Notes: a model not told the origin generated them from the letters alone. A stretch of 64,000 bases of DNA from Thauera sp. 28 (GCF_000310145.2 NZ_AMXA01000001.1:186001-250000), one strand, 5' to 3'. Shown: positions 53,723-63,834, numbered from the stretch's first letter. Program-made: numbers and translations.

Positions 53723-55663
53723 ATGGAATTTCTCGATTTGCCGCCAATGCTCGGTGCAGCCGGTACGGTTCGCCTGCCGGGCTCGAAGAGCATTTCCAAC
53801 CGGGTCCTGCTGCTTGCTGCGCTTGCCGAGGGCGAGACCGAGATTCGCGATCTGCTGCTGTCGGACGATGTCGAGCGCATGCTCGACGCCCTGCAGACGC
53901 TTGGCGTGTGCTGGGAGCGCAATGGCGACTCGCTTGACTACCGCGTGCGGGGCGTTGGCGGACCGTTTCCGGTCAAGCATGCCGAGCTCTTCCTTGGTAA
54001 TGCCGGTACCGCCTTCCGGCCGTTGACCGCAGCCCTGGCCTTGTCGGGGGGCGAGTACCGCCTCTCGGGTGTGCCGCGCATGCATGAGCGCCCGATCGGC
54101 GACCTCGTCGACGCGCTGCGTGCACTCGGTGCCGACATCAGGTGCACGGCCAACGAGGGCTATCCGCCGCTGCACCTGCGACCGGCAAGCATCCGCCCGG
54201 GCGGTGTGGTCAGGGTGCGGGGCGACGTGTCTAGCCAGTTCCTTACCGCCCTGCTGATGGCGCTGCCGCTGACAGGGGTGGAAACTACGGTCGAGGTCGT
54301 CGGCGAACTCATCTCCAAACCCTACATCCGCATCACGCTCGAATTGATGGCGCGCTTCGGCGTGCAGGTCGAGCAGCATGGCTGGGAGCGCTTCGTCGTG
54401 CCCGGCGGCGCCCGCTATCGAAGCCCGGGAACGGTGTTCGTCGAAGGCGACGCGTCGTCGGCCTCTTACTTTCTGGCGGCGGGGGCGATCGGCGGTGGCC
54501 CGCTGCGGGTCGAAGGGGTGGGGCGGGCGAGCATCCAGGGCGATGTACGCTTTGCCGAAGCGCTCGAGCAACTCGGCGCCCGCATCACCATGGGAGACAA
54601 CTGGATCGAGGCCGCGGCGCCGGTCGAGGGAGGCCTCAAGGCCTTCGATCTGGACCTCAACCACATCCCGGACGCGGCGATGACGCTGGCGGTGGCAGCG
54701 TTGTTTGCCGACGGTCCCTGCCGGCTGCGCAATATCGCCAGCTGGCGCGTCAAGGAGACCGACCGCATCGCGGCGATGGCGATCGAACTGCGCAAGGTCG
54801 GGGCGCAGATCGAGGAGGGCGAGGACTACCTCGTGGTGACGCCGCCGGCGCGCCTGCAGCCGGCAGCGATCGATACCTACGACGATCATCGCATGGCCAT
54901 GTGCTTCTCGCTCGTCACGCTGGGCGGATGCCGGCTCCGCATCAACGATCCGCGCTGCGTCAACAAGACCTTCCCGGGCTATTTCGACGTGTTCGGGCAG
55001 GTGGCGCGAGCCGTGCCGGTCGTCGCCATCGATGGGCCGTCGGCTTCGGGCAAGGGGACGGTGGCGGCGCGCGTGGCGGAGGCGCTGGGCTGGCATTGTC
55101 TGGACAGCGGCTCGCTGTACCGACTGGTTGCGCTTGCGGCCATGCGTGCAGGCATTGCGCTGGATGACGAGGTGGGCGTCGCAGCGATTGCCGCGGACCT
55201 CCCGGCACGTTTCGAGAACGGCCTTATCCTGCTCGCAGGCGAGGATGTCAGCGATGCGATCCGCACCGAGGCCTGCTCGGTCGGGGCGTCGAAGGTGGCG
55301 GTGTTGGGGCAGGTGCGCGAGGCCCTGCTCGACCGCCAGCGCGACTATCGCATCGGCCCCGGCCTGGTGGCCGAGGGGCGCGATATCGGCTCAGTGGTGT
55401 TCCCCGACGCCGGGGTGAAGGTGTTCCTGACCGCCAGCGCTGAGTCGCGTGCCGAGCGCCGCTATAAGCAGTTGATGGAAAAGGGAATGCCTGCTAATAT
55501 CCAAAGTCTTCTGAAGGACCTTCAGGAACGGGATGCGCGCGATGCCGCCCGGCCTGTCGCGCCCCTCGTGAAACTGCCGGATGCGGTGCTGCTCGATACC
55601 ACCGAGAGGTCCGTCGACGAGGCCGTGGCCTTCGTGCTCGACCTCGTTCGGGCGGGTGGCTAG
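53723..55663 (+). CDS. aroA-cmk: fusion of EPSP synthase (AroA) and cytidylate kinase (Cmk)
   Basis: 646 aa from ATG 53723, just after GAGAGG. Residues 1 to about 425 are EPSP synthase: [27 protein letters not shown] and the DDHRMAM block. Residues from about 430 are a complete cytidylate kinase with P-loop [11 protein letters not shown] (DNA 55034-55060), [11 protein letters not shown] and the later [12 protein letters not shown]. There is no stop or start between them, so one polypeptide links the sixth shikimate step to CMP phosphorylation. aroA and cmk are neighbours in many proteobacteria; the fused form is known in some betaproteobacteria. Confidence 0.95.
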   Translation: MEFLDLPPMLGAAGTVRLPGSKSISNRVLLLAALAEGETEIRDLLLSDDVERMLDALQTLGVCWERNGDSLDYRVRGVGGPFPVKHAELFLGNAGTAFRPLTAALALSGGEYRLSGVPRMHERPIGDLVDALRALGADIRCTANEGYPPLHLRPASIRPGGVVRVRGDVSSQFLTALLMALPLTGVETTVEVVGELISKPYIRITLELMARFGVQVEQHGWERFVVPGGARYRSPGTVFVEGDASSASYFLAAGAIGGGPLRVEGVGRASIQGDVRFAEALEQLGARITMGDNWIEAAAPVEGGLKAFDLDLNHIPDAAMTLAVAALFADGPCRLRNIASWRVKETDRIAAMAIELRKVGAQIEEGEDYLVVTPPARLQPAAIDTYDDHRMAMCFSLVTLGGCRLRINDPRCVNKTFPGYFDVFGQVARAVPVVAIDGPSASGKGTVAARVAEALGWHCLDSGSLYRLVALAAMRAGIALDDEVGVAAIAADLPARFENGLILLAGEDVSDAIRTEACSVGASKVAVLGQVREALLDRQRDYRIGPGLVAEGRDIGSVVFPDAGVKVFLTASAESRAERRYKQLMEKGMPANIQSLLKDLQERDARDAARPVAPLVKLPDAVLLDTTERSVDEAVAFVLDLVRAGG

Positions 55664-55682
55664 GCGTCCGGCCTGAAACCGT

Positions 55683-55714
55683 CGCGCAGAAGCGTGGGCT
55701 TCGGCGCGTTTTTT
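55683..55714 (+). terminator. terminator between aroA-cmk and rpsA
   Basis: Stem CGCGC-A-GAAGC / GCTTC-G-GCGCG (one A/G mismatch) with a GTGG loop is followed by six T. It lies 52 bp before the rpsA ATG, so rpsA likely has some separate control. Confidence 0.8.
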
Positions 55715-55765
55715 CTTGAACCAACCATGTTTGCCGTCCCACGACGGTGCCGGATCCTTATCCCT

Positions 55766-57469
55766 ATGTCCAACGCCACCCCCTCCTTCGAAGAAAGCTT
55801 TGCCGCCCTCTTCGAGGAAAGCCTCGCCCTCCAGGAAATGCGCGCCGGTGAAGTCATCACCGCCGAAGTCGTGCGCATCGACCAGAACTTCGTCGTCGTC
55901 AACGCCGGCCTGAAGTCCGAAAGCTACGTGCCCATCGAGGAGTTCCGCAACGATCGCGGCGAACTCGAGGTCAACGTCGGTGACTTCGTCCATGTGGCCA
56001 TCGACGCGCTCGAAGATGGCTACGGCGAAACCCGCCTGTCGCGCGAGAAGGCCAAGCGCATCGCCGCCTGGAACGACCTCGAGAAGGCGCTCAACGAAGG
56101 CTCCCTGGTCAAGGGCGTCATCACTGGCCGCGTCAAGGGTGGCCTGACCGTCATGACCAACAGCATCCGCGCCTTCCTGCCGGGTTCGCTGGTCGACATG
56201 CGTCCGGTCAAGGACACCACGCCGTACGAAGGCAAGGAATACGAATTCAAGGTCATCAAGCTCGACCGCAAGCGCAATAACGTCGTGGTGTCGCGTCGTG
56301 CCGTGCTGGAAGAGTCGATGGGCGAAGAGCGCGAGAAGCTGCTCTCGAACCTCAAGGAAGGCACCGTCATCAAGGGTATCGTCAAGAACATCACCGACTA
56401 CGGTGCGTTCGTCGACCTGGGTGGCATCGATGGCCTGCTGCACATTACCGATCTGGCCTGGCGCCGCGTCCGTCACCCGAGCGAAGTGCTCAACGTCGGT
56501 GACGAGATCGAAGCCAAGGTGCTCAAGTTCGACCAGGAAAAGAACCGCGTCTCGCTCGGCCTCAAGCAGCTCGGCGAAGATCCGTGGGTCGGCATCTCGC
56601 GTCGTTACCCGCAGGGTACCCGTCTGTTCGGCAAGGTCACCAACATCACCGACTACGGCGCGTTCGTCGAAGTCGAGCAGGGCATCGAGGGCCTGGTGCA
56701 CGTGTCCGAAATGGACTGGACCAACAAGAACATCCACCCGACCAAGGTCGTCCAGCTGGGCGACGAGGTCGAAGTGATGATCCTCGAGATCGACGAAGAC
56801 CGTCGCCGCATCTCTCTGGGCATGAAGCAGTGCATGTCGAACCCGTGGGACGATTTCGCCATCAACCACAAGAAGGGTGACAAGGTCCGTGGCCAGATCA
56901 AGTCGATCACCGACTTCGGCGTGTTCATCGGCCTGGAAGGCGGCATCGATGGTCTGGTGCACCTGTCCGATCTGTCCTGGAGCGAGTCCGGCGAAGACGC
57001 CGTGCGCAAGTTCAAGAAGGGCGACGAGGTCGAGGCCGTGGTGCTGGCGATCGACGTCGAGCGCGAGCGTATCTCGCTCGGCATCAAGCAGCTCGAAGGC
57101 GACCCTTACACCAACTTCATTGCCACCCACGAGAAGAACAGCCTCGTGCGCGGCACCGTGAAGTCGGTCGAGGCTCGCGGTGCGGTGATCTCGCTGGGTG
57201 ACGACGTCGAAGGCTACCTGCGCGCTTCCGAAGCGGCTGCCCATCGCGTGGATGACCTGACCACCGTCCTCAAGGAAGGTGACGAGGTCGAGGCGCTGGT
57301 GATCAACGTCGATCGCAAGACCCGCTCGATCAGCCTGTCGATCCGCGCCAAGGATCAGGCCGAGCAGTCCGAAGCCATGAACAAGCTCGCCTCGGAAGGT
57401 TCGGGCTCGGCTGGCACGACCAACCTGGGTGCCCTGCTCAAGGCCAAGCTGAACGAGCAGAAGCAGTAA
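55766..57469 (+). CDS. rpsA: 30S ribosomal protein S1
   Basis: mRNA-binding S1 protein of 567 aa with six S1/OB repeats (for example [20 protein letters not shown] and [20 protein letters not shown]). The start at ATG 55766 ([13 protein letters not shown]) is the family start; the frame extends upstream through the terminator and is not conserved. It is followed by ihfB 11 bp downstream, the usual order. S1 usually represses its own translation; no leader structure was verified here. Confidence 0.97.
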   Translation: MSNATPSFEESFAALFEESLALQEMRAGEVITAEVVRIDQNFVVVNAGLKSESYVPIEEFRNDRGELEVNVGDFVHVAIDALEDGYGETRLSREKAKRIAAWNDLEKALNEGSLVKGVITGRVKGGLTVMTNSIRAFLPGSLVDMRPVKDTTPYEGKEYEFKVIKLDRKRNNVVVSRRAVLEESMGEEREKLLSNLKEGTVIKGIVKNITDYGAFVDLGGIDGLLHITDLAWRRVRHPSEVLNVGDEIEAKVLKFDQEKNRVSLGLKQLGEDPWVGISRRYPQGTRLFGKVTNITDYGAFVEVEQGIEGLVHVSEMDWTNKNIHPTKVVQLGDEVEVMILEIDEDRRRISLGMKQCMSNPWDDFAINHKKGDKVRGQIKSITDFGVFIGLEGGIDGLVHLSDLSWSESGEDAVRKFKKGDEVEAVVLAIDVERERISLGIKQLEGDPYTNFIATHEKNSLVRGTVKSVEARGAVISLGDDVEGYLRASEAAAHRVDDLTTVLKEGDEVEALVINVDRKTRSISLSIRAKDQAEQSEAMNKLASEGSGSAGTTNLGALLKAKLNEQKQ

Positions 57470-57480
57470 GCTGACCGATC

Positions 57481-57768
57481 ATGACCAAATCGGAGCTGAT
57501 CGCCCAGCTGGCGGAGCGTTTTCCCCAGCTGGTCGCAAAGGACGCCGATTACGCGGTCAAGATGATCCTCGATGCGATGACTGACGCGCTGGCGCGCGGT
57601 GATCGCATCGAGATCCGCGGGTTTGGCAGCTTTGCGCTGAACTACCGTCCCCCCCGTACCGGGCGCAACCCGAAATCCGGCGAGAAGGTGCATGTGCCGG
57701 AAAAATACGTCCCGCATTTCAAGGCGGGCAAGGAGTTGCGCGAGCGGGTGGACCTCAGCGGCACGTGA
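57481..57768 (+). CDS. ihfB: integration host factor beta subunit
   Basis: DNA-bending HU/IHF-family protein of 95 aa. The signature [20 protein letters not shown] and the arm Pro (RNPKSGEKV) are intact. It begins [16 protein letters not shown], as in IhfB. It follows rpsA closely and is closed by a terminator. Confidence 0.96.
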   Translation: MTKSELIAQLAERFPQLVAKDADYAVKMILDAMTDALARGDRIEIRGFGSFALNYRPPRTGRNPKSGEKVHVPEKYVPHFKAGKELRERVDLSGT

Positions 57769-57800
57769 CCGCGCGGCGATCGGATTTACAGGCAATAATG

Positions 57801-57828
57801 GAAGGCGGCTGCGGCCGCCTTCTTTTTT
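57801..57828 (+). terminator. Rho-independent terminator after ihfB
   Basis: A perfect 9-bp stem GAAGGCGGC / GCCGCCTTC with a TGCG loop is followed by six T. It separates rpsA-ihfB from lapAB; read-through or an unseen promoter must serve lapAB. Confidence 0.9.
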
Positions 57829-57855
57829 GTTCATTGCTCGGGGATAATGCCGGCC

Positions 57856-58164
57856 ATGCGCGCAATCATCTGGTTCATCCGCCTGGTGCTGTTCTTTCTG
57901 CTGTTCGGGTTCGCGATCAAGAACGATCATCTTGTGACCCTGAGCTTCTTCTTCGGCAGTCAGTGGCAGCTTCCCCTGGTATTCGTCATTCTCCTGACTT
58001 TCGCGGCAGGGGCCCTGCTGGGCGTGACGGCGACCCTTGCGTCGCTCATGCGTCAGCGTCGGGAGATCTCCCGCCTGCGCCGTCAGCTCGAGCAAGCCGA
58101 GCGCGACAGGGCGCAACCTCAGGTCGGCCCGGCAGCGGGCGAAGCCCAGTTGCCCATGCCTTGA
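57856..58164 (+). CDS. lapA: LapA-domain inner-membrane protein (DUF1049)
   Basis: 102 aa from ATG 57856 (an in-frame ATG at 57847 is also possible). Two membrane helices (IIWFIRLVLFFLLFGFAI and LPLVFVILLTFAAGALLGV) are followed by a basic coiled-coil tail (RQRREISRLRRQLEQ). In E. coli LapA partners with LapB in lipopolysaccharide assembly and LpxC turnover. It precedes lapB by 6 bp. Confidence 0.9.
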   Translation: MRAIIWFIRLVLFFLLFGFAIKNDHLVTLSFFFGSQWQLPLVFVILLTFAAGALLGVTATLASLMRQRREISRLRRQLEQAERDRAQPQVGPAAGEAQLPMP

Positions 58165-58170
58165 GGCCTC

Positions 58171-59346
58171 ATGGAAATCGAGTTCTGGTGGCTTCTGGCC
58201 CTGCCGCTGTTCTTCGCGCTCGGCTGGTTGGCTGCGCGCATTGATATTCGCCAGGTCGTCAAGGAGTCGCGCTCCCTGCCGCGCTCCTATCTGAGCGGAC
58301 TCAACTTCCTGCTCAACGAGCAGCCCGACAAGGCGATCGACGCCTTCGTCGAGGCCGTACGCATCGACCCGCACACGGTTGAGCTCCATTTTGCGCTCGG
58401 CAGCCTGTTCCGGCGGCGTGGAGAGACCGACCGCGCGATCCGTATCCACCAGCTGCTCGTCGATCGCGAAGACCTCAGCGAGGAGCAGCGCCTGCAGGCC
58501 CTGGGCGAGCTTGGCCAGGATTTCCTCAAGGCGGGACTGCTCGATCGCGCCGAGGCCGTCTTCGTGCGGCTGCGCGGCACGCCGGCGAACGACGTCGCGC
58601 TGCGTTACCTGCTGGAGATTTACCAGCAGGAGAAGGACTGGGCCAAGGCGATCGATGTCGCGCAGGCCCTGCCTCAACACGAGAGTCACCTGTGGCGCAC
58701 TGAGGTCGCCAACTTTCACTGCGAGCTTGCTGCGGCTGCGATGGCCAACTCCCGCCCCGATGAGGCTGGCGGGCACCTGGAGCGGGCGTTTGTGGTCAAT
58801 CCACGTAGTGTGCGGGCCAGTCTGCTGCTTGGTGATCTGCACGCCGCGAACGGCGACGATGAGGCAGCACTCGAAGCCTGGAAGCGGGTGGAGAACCAGA
58901 ACCCGATCTACCTTTCGCTGGTCGCCGAGCGTGTCATGGAGGCCTATGGCAGGCGCGGCCTGGTGGAGCAGGGGCACCAGCTGCTGAGCGCCTGGCTGTC
59001 GTCCCATGCTTCGCTGGATTTGCTCGACGAGCTCTTTCAGTGGGAGATGGAGCGCGAAGGGCCGAAGGCGGCGTACGAGCTGGTGCGTGAGGAGTTGCGG
59101 CGCAATCCGACCCTGCTCGGTCTGGACAAACTGCTCGAGGCAGCCCTGCTTGCGGCTCCCGTCGAGCAGCGTGGCGATATCGAACTGGTCAAGCAGTTGA
59201 TCCATGGCCACACCCGGCGCGTGGCCCGTTATCGGTGCGACGCGTGTGGTTTCAAGGCACGCCAGTTCCACTGGCGTTGCCCTGCCTGCGGTGGCTGGGA
59301 AACCTATCCGCCGCGACGAACGGAAGAGTTCGATCTCGTGCCCTGA
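58171..59346 (+). CDS. lapB: lipopolysaccharide assembly protein LapB (YciM)
   Basis: 391 aa. One N-terminal membrane helix (EFWWLLALPLFFALGWLAA), then TPR repeats (about residues 35-330) and a C-terminal rubredoxin-like metal site with CDACGFKARQFHWRCPACGG. In E. coli LapB promotes FtsH-dependent degradation of LpxC to balance LPS synthesis. With lpxH on the other strand it adds to the envelope theme of the window. Confidence 0.94.
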   Translation: MEIEFWWLLALPLFFALGWLAARIDIRQVVKESRSLPRSYLSGLNFLLNEQPDKAIDAFVEAVRIDPHTVELHFALGSLFRRRGETDRAIRIHQLLVDREDLSEEQRLQALGELGQDFLKAGLLDRAEAVFVRLRGTPANDVALRYLLEIYQQEKDWAKAIDVAQALPQHESHLWRTEVANFHCELAAAAMANSRPDEAGGHLERAFVVNPRSVRASLLLGDLHAANGDDEAALEAWKRVENQNPIYLSLVAERVMEAYGRRGLVEQGHQLLSAWLSSHASLDLLDELFQWEMEREGPKAAYELVREELRRNPTLLGLDKLLEAALLAAPVEQRGDIELVKQLIHGHTRRVARYRCDACGFKARQFHWRCPACGGWETYPPRRTEEFDLVP

Positions 59347-59407
59347 GCATCGTCTCCGCGTTCGATCGCGGTAACCATCCAGTGTCTCCCCTTTCCAACG
59401 AGCGCGA

Positions 59408-60307
59408 ATGAACACAATGGACTTCAGGACCCTAGAAGACTACGTCGGCCACACTCCGCTGGTGCGCCTCAAGCGCATCAACGCCGGCCGCAACAATGTG
59501 ATCCTCGCCAAGCTCGAGGGCAACAACCCGGCGGGCTCGGTCAAGGACCGTCCGGCGCTGTCGATGGTGATGCGGGCGGAGGCTCGCGGAGACATCAAGC
59601 CCGGCGATACGCTGATCGAAGCCACCAGCGGCAATACCGGGATCGCGCTGGCGATGGCTGCCGCGATGCGCGGTTACCACATGATCCTGGTGATGCCCGA
59701 GAACCAGAGCGTGGAAAGGCGCCAGACCATGCGCGCGTTCGGCGCAGAGCTCGTGCTCACGCCGACCTCGGGCGGGATGGAGATGGCGCGCGATATCGCC
59801 GAGCGTATGCGCGACGAGGGCAAGGGCATCATCCTTGATCAGTTTGCCAATCCGGACAACCCGCTCGCCCATTACGAGGGCACGGGACCCGAGATCTGGG
59901 AGCAGACCGCTGGTACGGTGACGCACTTCGTCAGCTCGATGGGCACGACGGGCACCATCATGGGTACCTCCCGGTTCCTCAAGGAGAAGAACCCGGCGGT
60001 TTGCATCATCGGTTGCGAGCCCGAGGAGGGTTCGCAGATTCCCGGTATCCGCAAGTGGCCGGAGGCCTATCTGCCGCGGATCTTCGAGCGTCCACGCGTC
60101 GATCGGGTCGAGCGTGTGAGTCAGGCCGAGGCCGAGGAGATGACGCGCCGGCTGGCGCGCGAGGAGGGCATCTTCGCAGGCATCTCGTCGGGCGGGTCGC
60201 TGCATGTCGCGCTGCGCGTAGCAGCGCAGGTCGAGAACGCGGTGATCGTCTCGATTGTCTGCGACCGTGGCGACCGTTACCTGTCGACGGGTGTCTTCCC
60301 CGCCTGA
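59408..60307 (+). CDS. cysM: cysteine synthase B
   Basis: PLP O-acetylserine sulfhydrylase of 299 aa. The PLP Lys lies in NPAGSVKDRPA, and the phosphate-binding TSGNTG loop follows (EATSGNTGIALAM). It is shorter than CysK and has the GSVKDRPAL form seen in CysM. Cysteine from CysM and homocysteine from MetZ use the same sulfide pool. The following ydbH-like gene starts inside its last codons. Confidence 0.93.
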   Translation: MNTMDFRTLEDYVGHTPLVRLKRINAGRNNVILAKLEGNNPAGSVKDRPALSMVMRAEARGDIKPGDTLIEATSGNTGIALAMAAAMRGYHMILVMPENQSVERRQTMRAFGAELVLTPTSGGMEMARDIAERMRDEGKGIILDQFANPDNPLAHYEGTGPEIWEQTAGTVTHFVSSMGTTGTIMGTSRFLKEKNPAVCIIGCEPEEGSQIPGIRKWPEAYLPRIFERPRVDRVERVSQAEAEEMTRRLAREEGIFAGISSGGSLHVALRVAAQVENAVIVSIVCDRGDRYLSTGVFPA

Positions 60308-62354
60308 GCTCTCGCGGCGCGGCACGGTCTGCCGGGGCCGGCAGCTCATTCTGTTCCTGCTGTCGGCGGCTGTGCTGTGGTCACTTGCGCCCGCGGCTGC
60401 CGTCGACCGCCTGGCGCTGCGCCTGGGCGACCTCGCCAGCCCGATGCTGGCCCTGCAGCGGCTAAGCCTGGAATACGAGTCTGGCGCGGCGGTGTTGCGC
60501 GTGGACCGGCTGCGCCTGGGGCAGCGACAGTGGCGCGACCTGGCGTTGCGCTGCAGCCATGCCACCCTGACGTTCGATGCGGTGCACTGCGGTGCTGCGC
60601 GCCTGAGCGTCGCCGGCAGGGTCTTGCCGCTGGTGGCCGAGCTTGAGCTGGCTGGCGATGGTCGAGGCGAGCTCGGTCTGACCTTCGCCGATGGCGGGCG
60701 ACTCGGACTCACCTTCGAGGGTGGCGCCCTGCGGGCGAGGGCGGATCGGCTTGCTCTGGACAAGCTGCACGCGGTGCTGGCGGGTCTGGACGCCGACATC
60801 GACACACTCTTCGAGCGTTTCCGCCCTGTTGCTACCCTGGATGGGGAATTGCGCTGGGGTGCAGACGGCAATTCGCCTGCGCGCGTCAGCATCGATGTGC
60901 GCCTGTTCGATGCCGGCTTCGGTAGCGCGGACGGTTTGCAGGCGGGCGAGTCGCTCGAGCTCGCAATCTCAGGCACGGCACGGGCGCTTGACGACGGTTG
61001 GGCGTGGCAGGGCGAGGTCGAGTGGCGACATGGGGCCGCCTATCTGCACCCGCTGTACCTCGAGGCTGGCCCGAGCGTGCGTGCGCAGGGGCGCCTGCAG
61101 GGTGGGGTCGTCGTCGTGGAGCGCAGCGAGGTGGCGCTGGAGGGGGTGGGCAGGCTGGATGCGAGTGCGCGTGTCGAGCTCGACACGGCAGCCGTACTCG
61201 AGCTTGAACTCGAACTGACCAACGCTGACCTCGGTGTGCTTGGGCCGCGCTGGATCGCGCCCTTGATTGCGCCGGCGAGTGCCGACCGCATGTACTTCGG
61301 CGGACAACTGGACGGGTTGTTACGGCTGCAGGACGGGGTATTGGCCCAAATCGATGCCCGGCTGGAAGGTGCTGGGTTCGGTTTCGTCGGCGCTGCGGGC
61401 GGGGGCGGCTTCGCGCTTGGGCCGGTCGGTGGCACCCTCGCGTGGCACGCAGGTGCGAGCACTTCAAGCCGGCTGCGGATTGGTGGTGGGCAATGGGAGC
61501 GGATCGCGCTGGGCAGTTTCGAGCTCGAGGCCAGCCTCGACGGGCGCTCGCTGAGCCTGGCGCCCGCCCGTTTGCCTGTGCTCGACGGCGCCCTCGTCAT
61601 CGAGCACCTCACGCTCGCGCACACGGATGCCGGTTGGCAGGGCGTGGGGGGCGTGGTGATCGAGCCGGTGTCGATGCCGCTTCTGACCGAGGCCCTCGAG
61701 ATGCCACGGATGGGGGGCGTGCTCGCGGCTTCCCTGCCCGACGTACGGGTCAGTCCGGGTGAAATTACGTTGAATGGTGCGCTCGTCGTATCGGTGTTCG
61801 ATGGCTATCTTCAGGCCACCGGCCTGCGTCTTGTCGAGCCCTTCGGGGTTGCTTCGCATTTGAGCGCGGACATCGAGGGGCGCCGTCTCGACCTTTCCCA
61901 ATTGACCGATACCTTCAGTTTCGGCAGCGTCACGGGCTTCGTGGACCTGAGCCTCGCAGGCCTGGAGTTGTTGCGTTGGCGTCCGGTGGCTTTCGATGCC
62001 CGTATCAGCAGCAGCCCGGGGCGCTATCCGCGTCGCATCAGCCAGCGTGCAGTGCAGAACATCAGCGCCCTGGGCGGTGGCGGGGCGATGGCGGCCGTTC
62101 AGCGCAGCCTGCTGGGCATCTTCGATACTTTCGGCTATCGCGAGCTCGGGCTGACATGCCGGTTGCGCGCCGGTGTATGCATGATGGATGGTGTGGAGGG
62201 CGGGGCGCGCGCGGATGGCGGCTTCGTGATCGTGCGTGGCGGGGGCGTCCCGGCGCTGGATGTCATCGGCTACAATCGACGCGTCAATTGGAACGAGTTG
62301 GTTGAACGCCTGCAGCGCGTCATGGCCGACAACGTCTCTCCCGAACTGCGCTGA
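60291..62354 (+). CDS. YdbH-like AsmA-type intermembrane lipid-transport protein
   Basis: 687 aa from GTG 60291, which overlaps cysM by 17 bases; TTG 60255 is an alternative. A signal-anchor (LILFLLSAAVLWSLAPAAA) is followed by about 650 residues of beta-rich, low-Cys sequence with repeated 'L.I....' strands, as in AsmA-like bridging proteins. The C-terminal part (SSPGRYPRRISQRAVQNIS, then GFVIVRGGGVPALDVIGYNR) matches the YdbH C-terminal domain as I know it. Two small genes after it resemble YnbE and YdbL. In E. coli YdbH is one of three partly redundant AsmA-like proteins for outer-membrane phospholipid supply. It is shorter than E. coli YdbH (about 880 aa). Confidence 0.78.
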   Translation: MSSPPELSRRGTVCRGRQLILFLLSAAVLWSLAPAAAVDRLALRLGDLASPMLALQRLSLEYESGAAVLRVDRLRLGQRQWRDLALRCSHATLTFDAVHCGAARLSVAGRVLPLVAELELAGDGRGELGLTFADGGRLGLTFEGGALRARADRLALDKLHAVLAGLDADIDTLFERFRPVATLDGELRWGADGNSPARVSIDVRLFDAGFGSADGLQAGESLELAISGTARALDDGWAWQGEVEWRHGAAYLHPLYLEAGPSVRAQGRLQGGVVVVERSEVALEGVGRLDASARVELDTAAVLELELELTNADLGVLGPRWIAPLIAPASADRMYFGGQLDGLLRLQDGVLAQIDARLEGAGFGFVGAAGGGGFALGPVGGTLAWHAGASTSSRLRIGGGQWERIALGSFELEASLDGRSLSLAPARLPVLDGALVIEHLTLAHTDAGWQGVGGVVIEPVSMPLLTEALEMPRMGGVLAASLPDVRVSPGEITLNGALVVSVFDGYLQATGLRLVEPFGVASHLSADIEGRRLDLSQLTDTFSFGSVTGFVDLSLAGLELLRWRPVAFDARISSSPGRYPRRISQRAVQNISALGGGGAMAAVQRSLLGIFDTFGYRELGLTCRLRAGVCMMDGVEGGARADGGFVIVRGGGVPALDVIGYNRRVNWNELVERLQRVMADNVSPELR

Positions 62355-62387
62355 GCGCCGGCTTCCGAACCCATGCAGGAGGATCCC

Positions 62388-62621
62388 GTGGCATCCAATT
62401 CCGTTTCGTCCACCGTGCCCATGCCGTCCCAGGCTGCGCCGTGGCTGCGTCGCCTAGCCGTCACGGTGCTCGCCGTCGTGGCCTCGGCCTGTGTCACCAT
62501 CAACATCTACTTTCCTGCCGCAGCGGCAGAGAAGGCGGCCGATCGCATCATCGACGAGGTGTGGCAACTGCGCGAGGGTGCTGCAGCCGAGACGCCCGCC
62601 GCACAAGGAGATTCCAAATGA
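62388..62621 (+). CDS. YnbE-like small outer-membrane lipoprotein
   Basis: 77 aa from GTG 62388, placed 5 bases after AGGAGGA. A short cytoplasmic stretch and helix end in the lipobox VASACV; after the Cys comes TINIYFPAAAAEKAADRIID. The TINxx stretch and the position between ydbH- and ydbL-like genes fit YnbE, but the similarity is short, so the name is tentative. In E. coli YnbE forms the outer-membrane end of the YdbH bridge. It overlaps the next gene by four bases (ATGA). Confidence 0.65.
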   Translation: MASNSVSSTVPMPSQAAPWLRRLAVTVLAVVASACVTINIYFPAAAAEKAADRIIDEVWQLREGAAAETPAAQGDSK

Positions 62622-63046
62622 ACCTGTCGATGGTACTCACACGCTGGTGCGTGCTGCTGTGTCTGGCGCTCGGAGGCATGAGCGCCGTTCATGCCCAGGG
62701 TAACCTCGAGATCGATACGCCTGCAGTCTCGGCACTACGGCAGTCGATGCAGCAGCGTCACGCCCAGCTTGCGCCGCTTTACGCGGCGGGGGCAATCGGT
62801 CTTGCCGCCGATGGCAGTGTCGCGCTGCGCGACGCCAGCGCGATCCCGCTGGCGCAGCGCGCGCAAGCGAATAGCCTGCTCGCCGCAGAGAACGCCGATC
62901 GTGCGGCGCTGTATCGCGAGATCGCGCGCGCCAATGGCCGTCCCGAGTGGGAGGCCGATGTCCGGCGCACTTTTGCGCAACGCTGGATCGACCGCGCGCA
63001 GCCCGGCTGGTACGTGCAGCAGGGCGGCAACTGGGTCCGCAAGTGA
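62618..63046 (+). CDS. YdbL-like periplasmic protein (DUF1318)
   Basis: 142 aa with a Sec signal peptide ending in VHAQG. The C-terminus QRWIDRAQPGWYVQQGGNWV resembles the YdbL/DUF1318 ending (arAaPGeyvQ...W). The mid part is helical (NSLLAAENADRAALYREIARAN). AAGGAG precedes the ATG, and the gene is coupled to the previous one. In E. coli YdbL is a periplasmic helper for YdbH-YnbE. Confidence 0.8.
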   Translation: MNLSMVLTRWCVLLCLALGGMSAVHAQGNLEIDTPAVSALRQSMQQRHAQLAPLYAAGAIGLAADGSVALRDASAIPLAQRAQANSLLAAENADRAALYREIARANGRPEWEADVRRTFAQRWIDRAQPGWYVQQGGNWVRK

Positions 63047-63834
63047 TGCCCGTCCTCGTTTTTGACATCGAGACCATTCCGGATGTCGACGGCATTCGCG
63101 CGCTCGGTGAGCTGCCTGCCGCACTGTCGGATTTCGAGGTCGCGGAGTGGGCCTTCCAGCAGCGCCGGGCGAGCCATGGCACGGATTTCCTGCCTCACCA
63201 CCTGCAGCGCGTGGTGACGATTTCCTGTGTGCTGCGCGACGCACAGCACTTCCGCGTGTTCTCGCTGTCCGAGCCGGATGTGGGCGAGGGCGAGATCATC
63301 CAGCGTTTTTTCGATGGGATCGAGCGCTACACGCCGCAGATCGTGTCGTGGAACGGCGGCGGCTTCGACCTCCCGGTGCTGCATTACCGTGGCATGCTCC
63401 ATGGTGTCTGTGCGCCGCGCTACTGGGATCAGGGTGAGGGTGACTACCACGACTCGCGCGATTTCAAGTGGAACAACTACATCGGGCGCTACCACAGCCG
63501 CCATCTCGATCTCATGGACCTGCTCGCCATGTATCAGCCGCGCGCCAATGCGCCGCTGGATGACCTGGCCAAGCTGATGGGGTATCCGGGCAAGCTCGGC
63601 ATGGACGGTTCAGCAGTCTGGCAGGCCTTCCAGGACGGACGGGTTGCCGAGATCCGCGACTATTGCGAGACGGATGTGGTCAATACTTATCTGGTATACC
63701 TGCGGTTCGAACGCATGCGTGGCCACCTCGACGCCAAGGCGTGGGCCGACGAGGTCGAGGTCGTGCGCAGCGCGTTGGCGCGGCTGGATGCACCGCACTG
63801 GCGGCAGTTTTTGGAGGCCTGGCCGACGGCGTGA
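63046..63834 (+). CDS. PolB-type 3'-5' exonuclease (DEDDy family)
   Basis: 262 aa from ATG 63046, sharing one base with the previous stop. Exo motif I is FDIETIPD, motif II lies in SWNGGGFDLPVL, and motif III is YCETDVVNTYLVY, with the YxxxD spacing of DEDDy enzymes. The single domain matches the 'predicted PolB-like exonuclease' family, which stands alone without a polymerase. Its substrate is unknown; coupling to the ydbHL-like genes may only reflect local packing. Confidence 0.87.
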   Translation: MPVLVFDIETIPDVDGIRALGELPAALSDFEVAEWAFQQRRASHGTDFLPHHLQRVVTISCVLRDAQHFRVFSLSEPDVGEGEIIQRFFDGIERYTPQIVSWNGGGFDLPVLHYRGMLHGVCAPRYWDQGEGDYHDSRDFKWNNYIGRYHSRHLDLMDLLAMYQPRANAPLDDLAKLMGYPGKLGMDGSAVWQAFQDGRVAEIRDYCETDVVNTYLVYLRFERMRGHLDAKAWADEVEVVRSALARLDAPHWRQFLEAWPTA

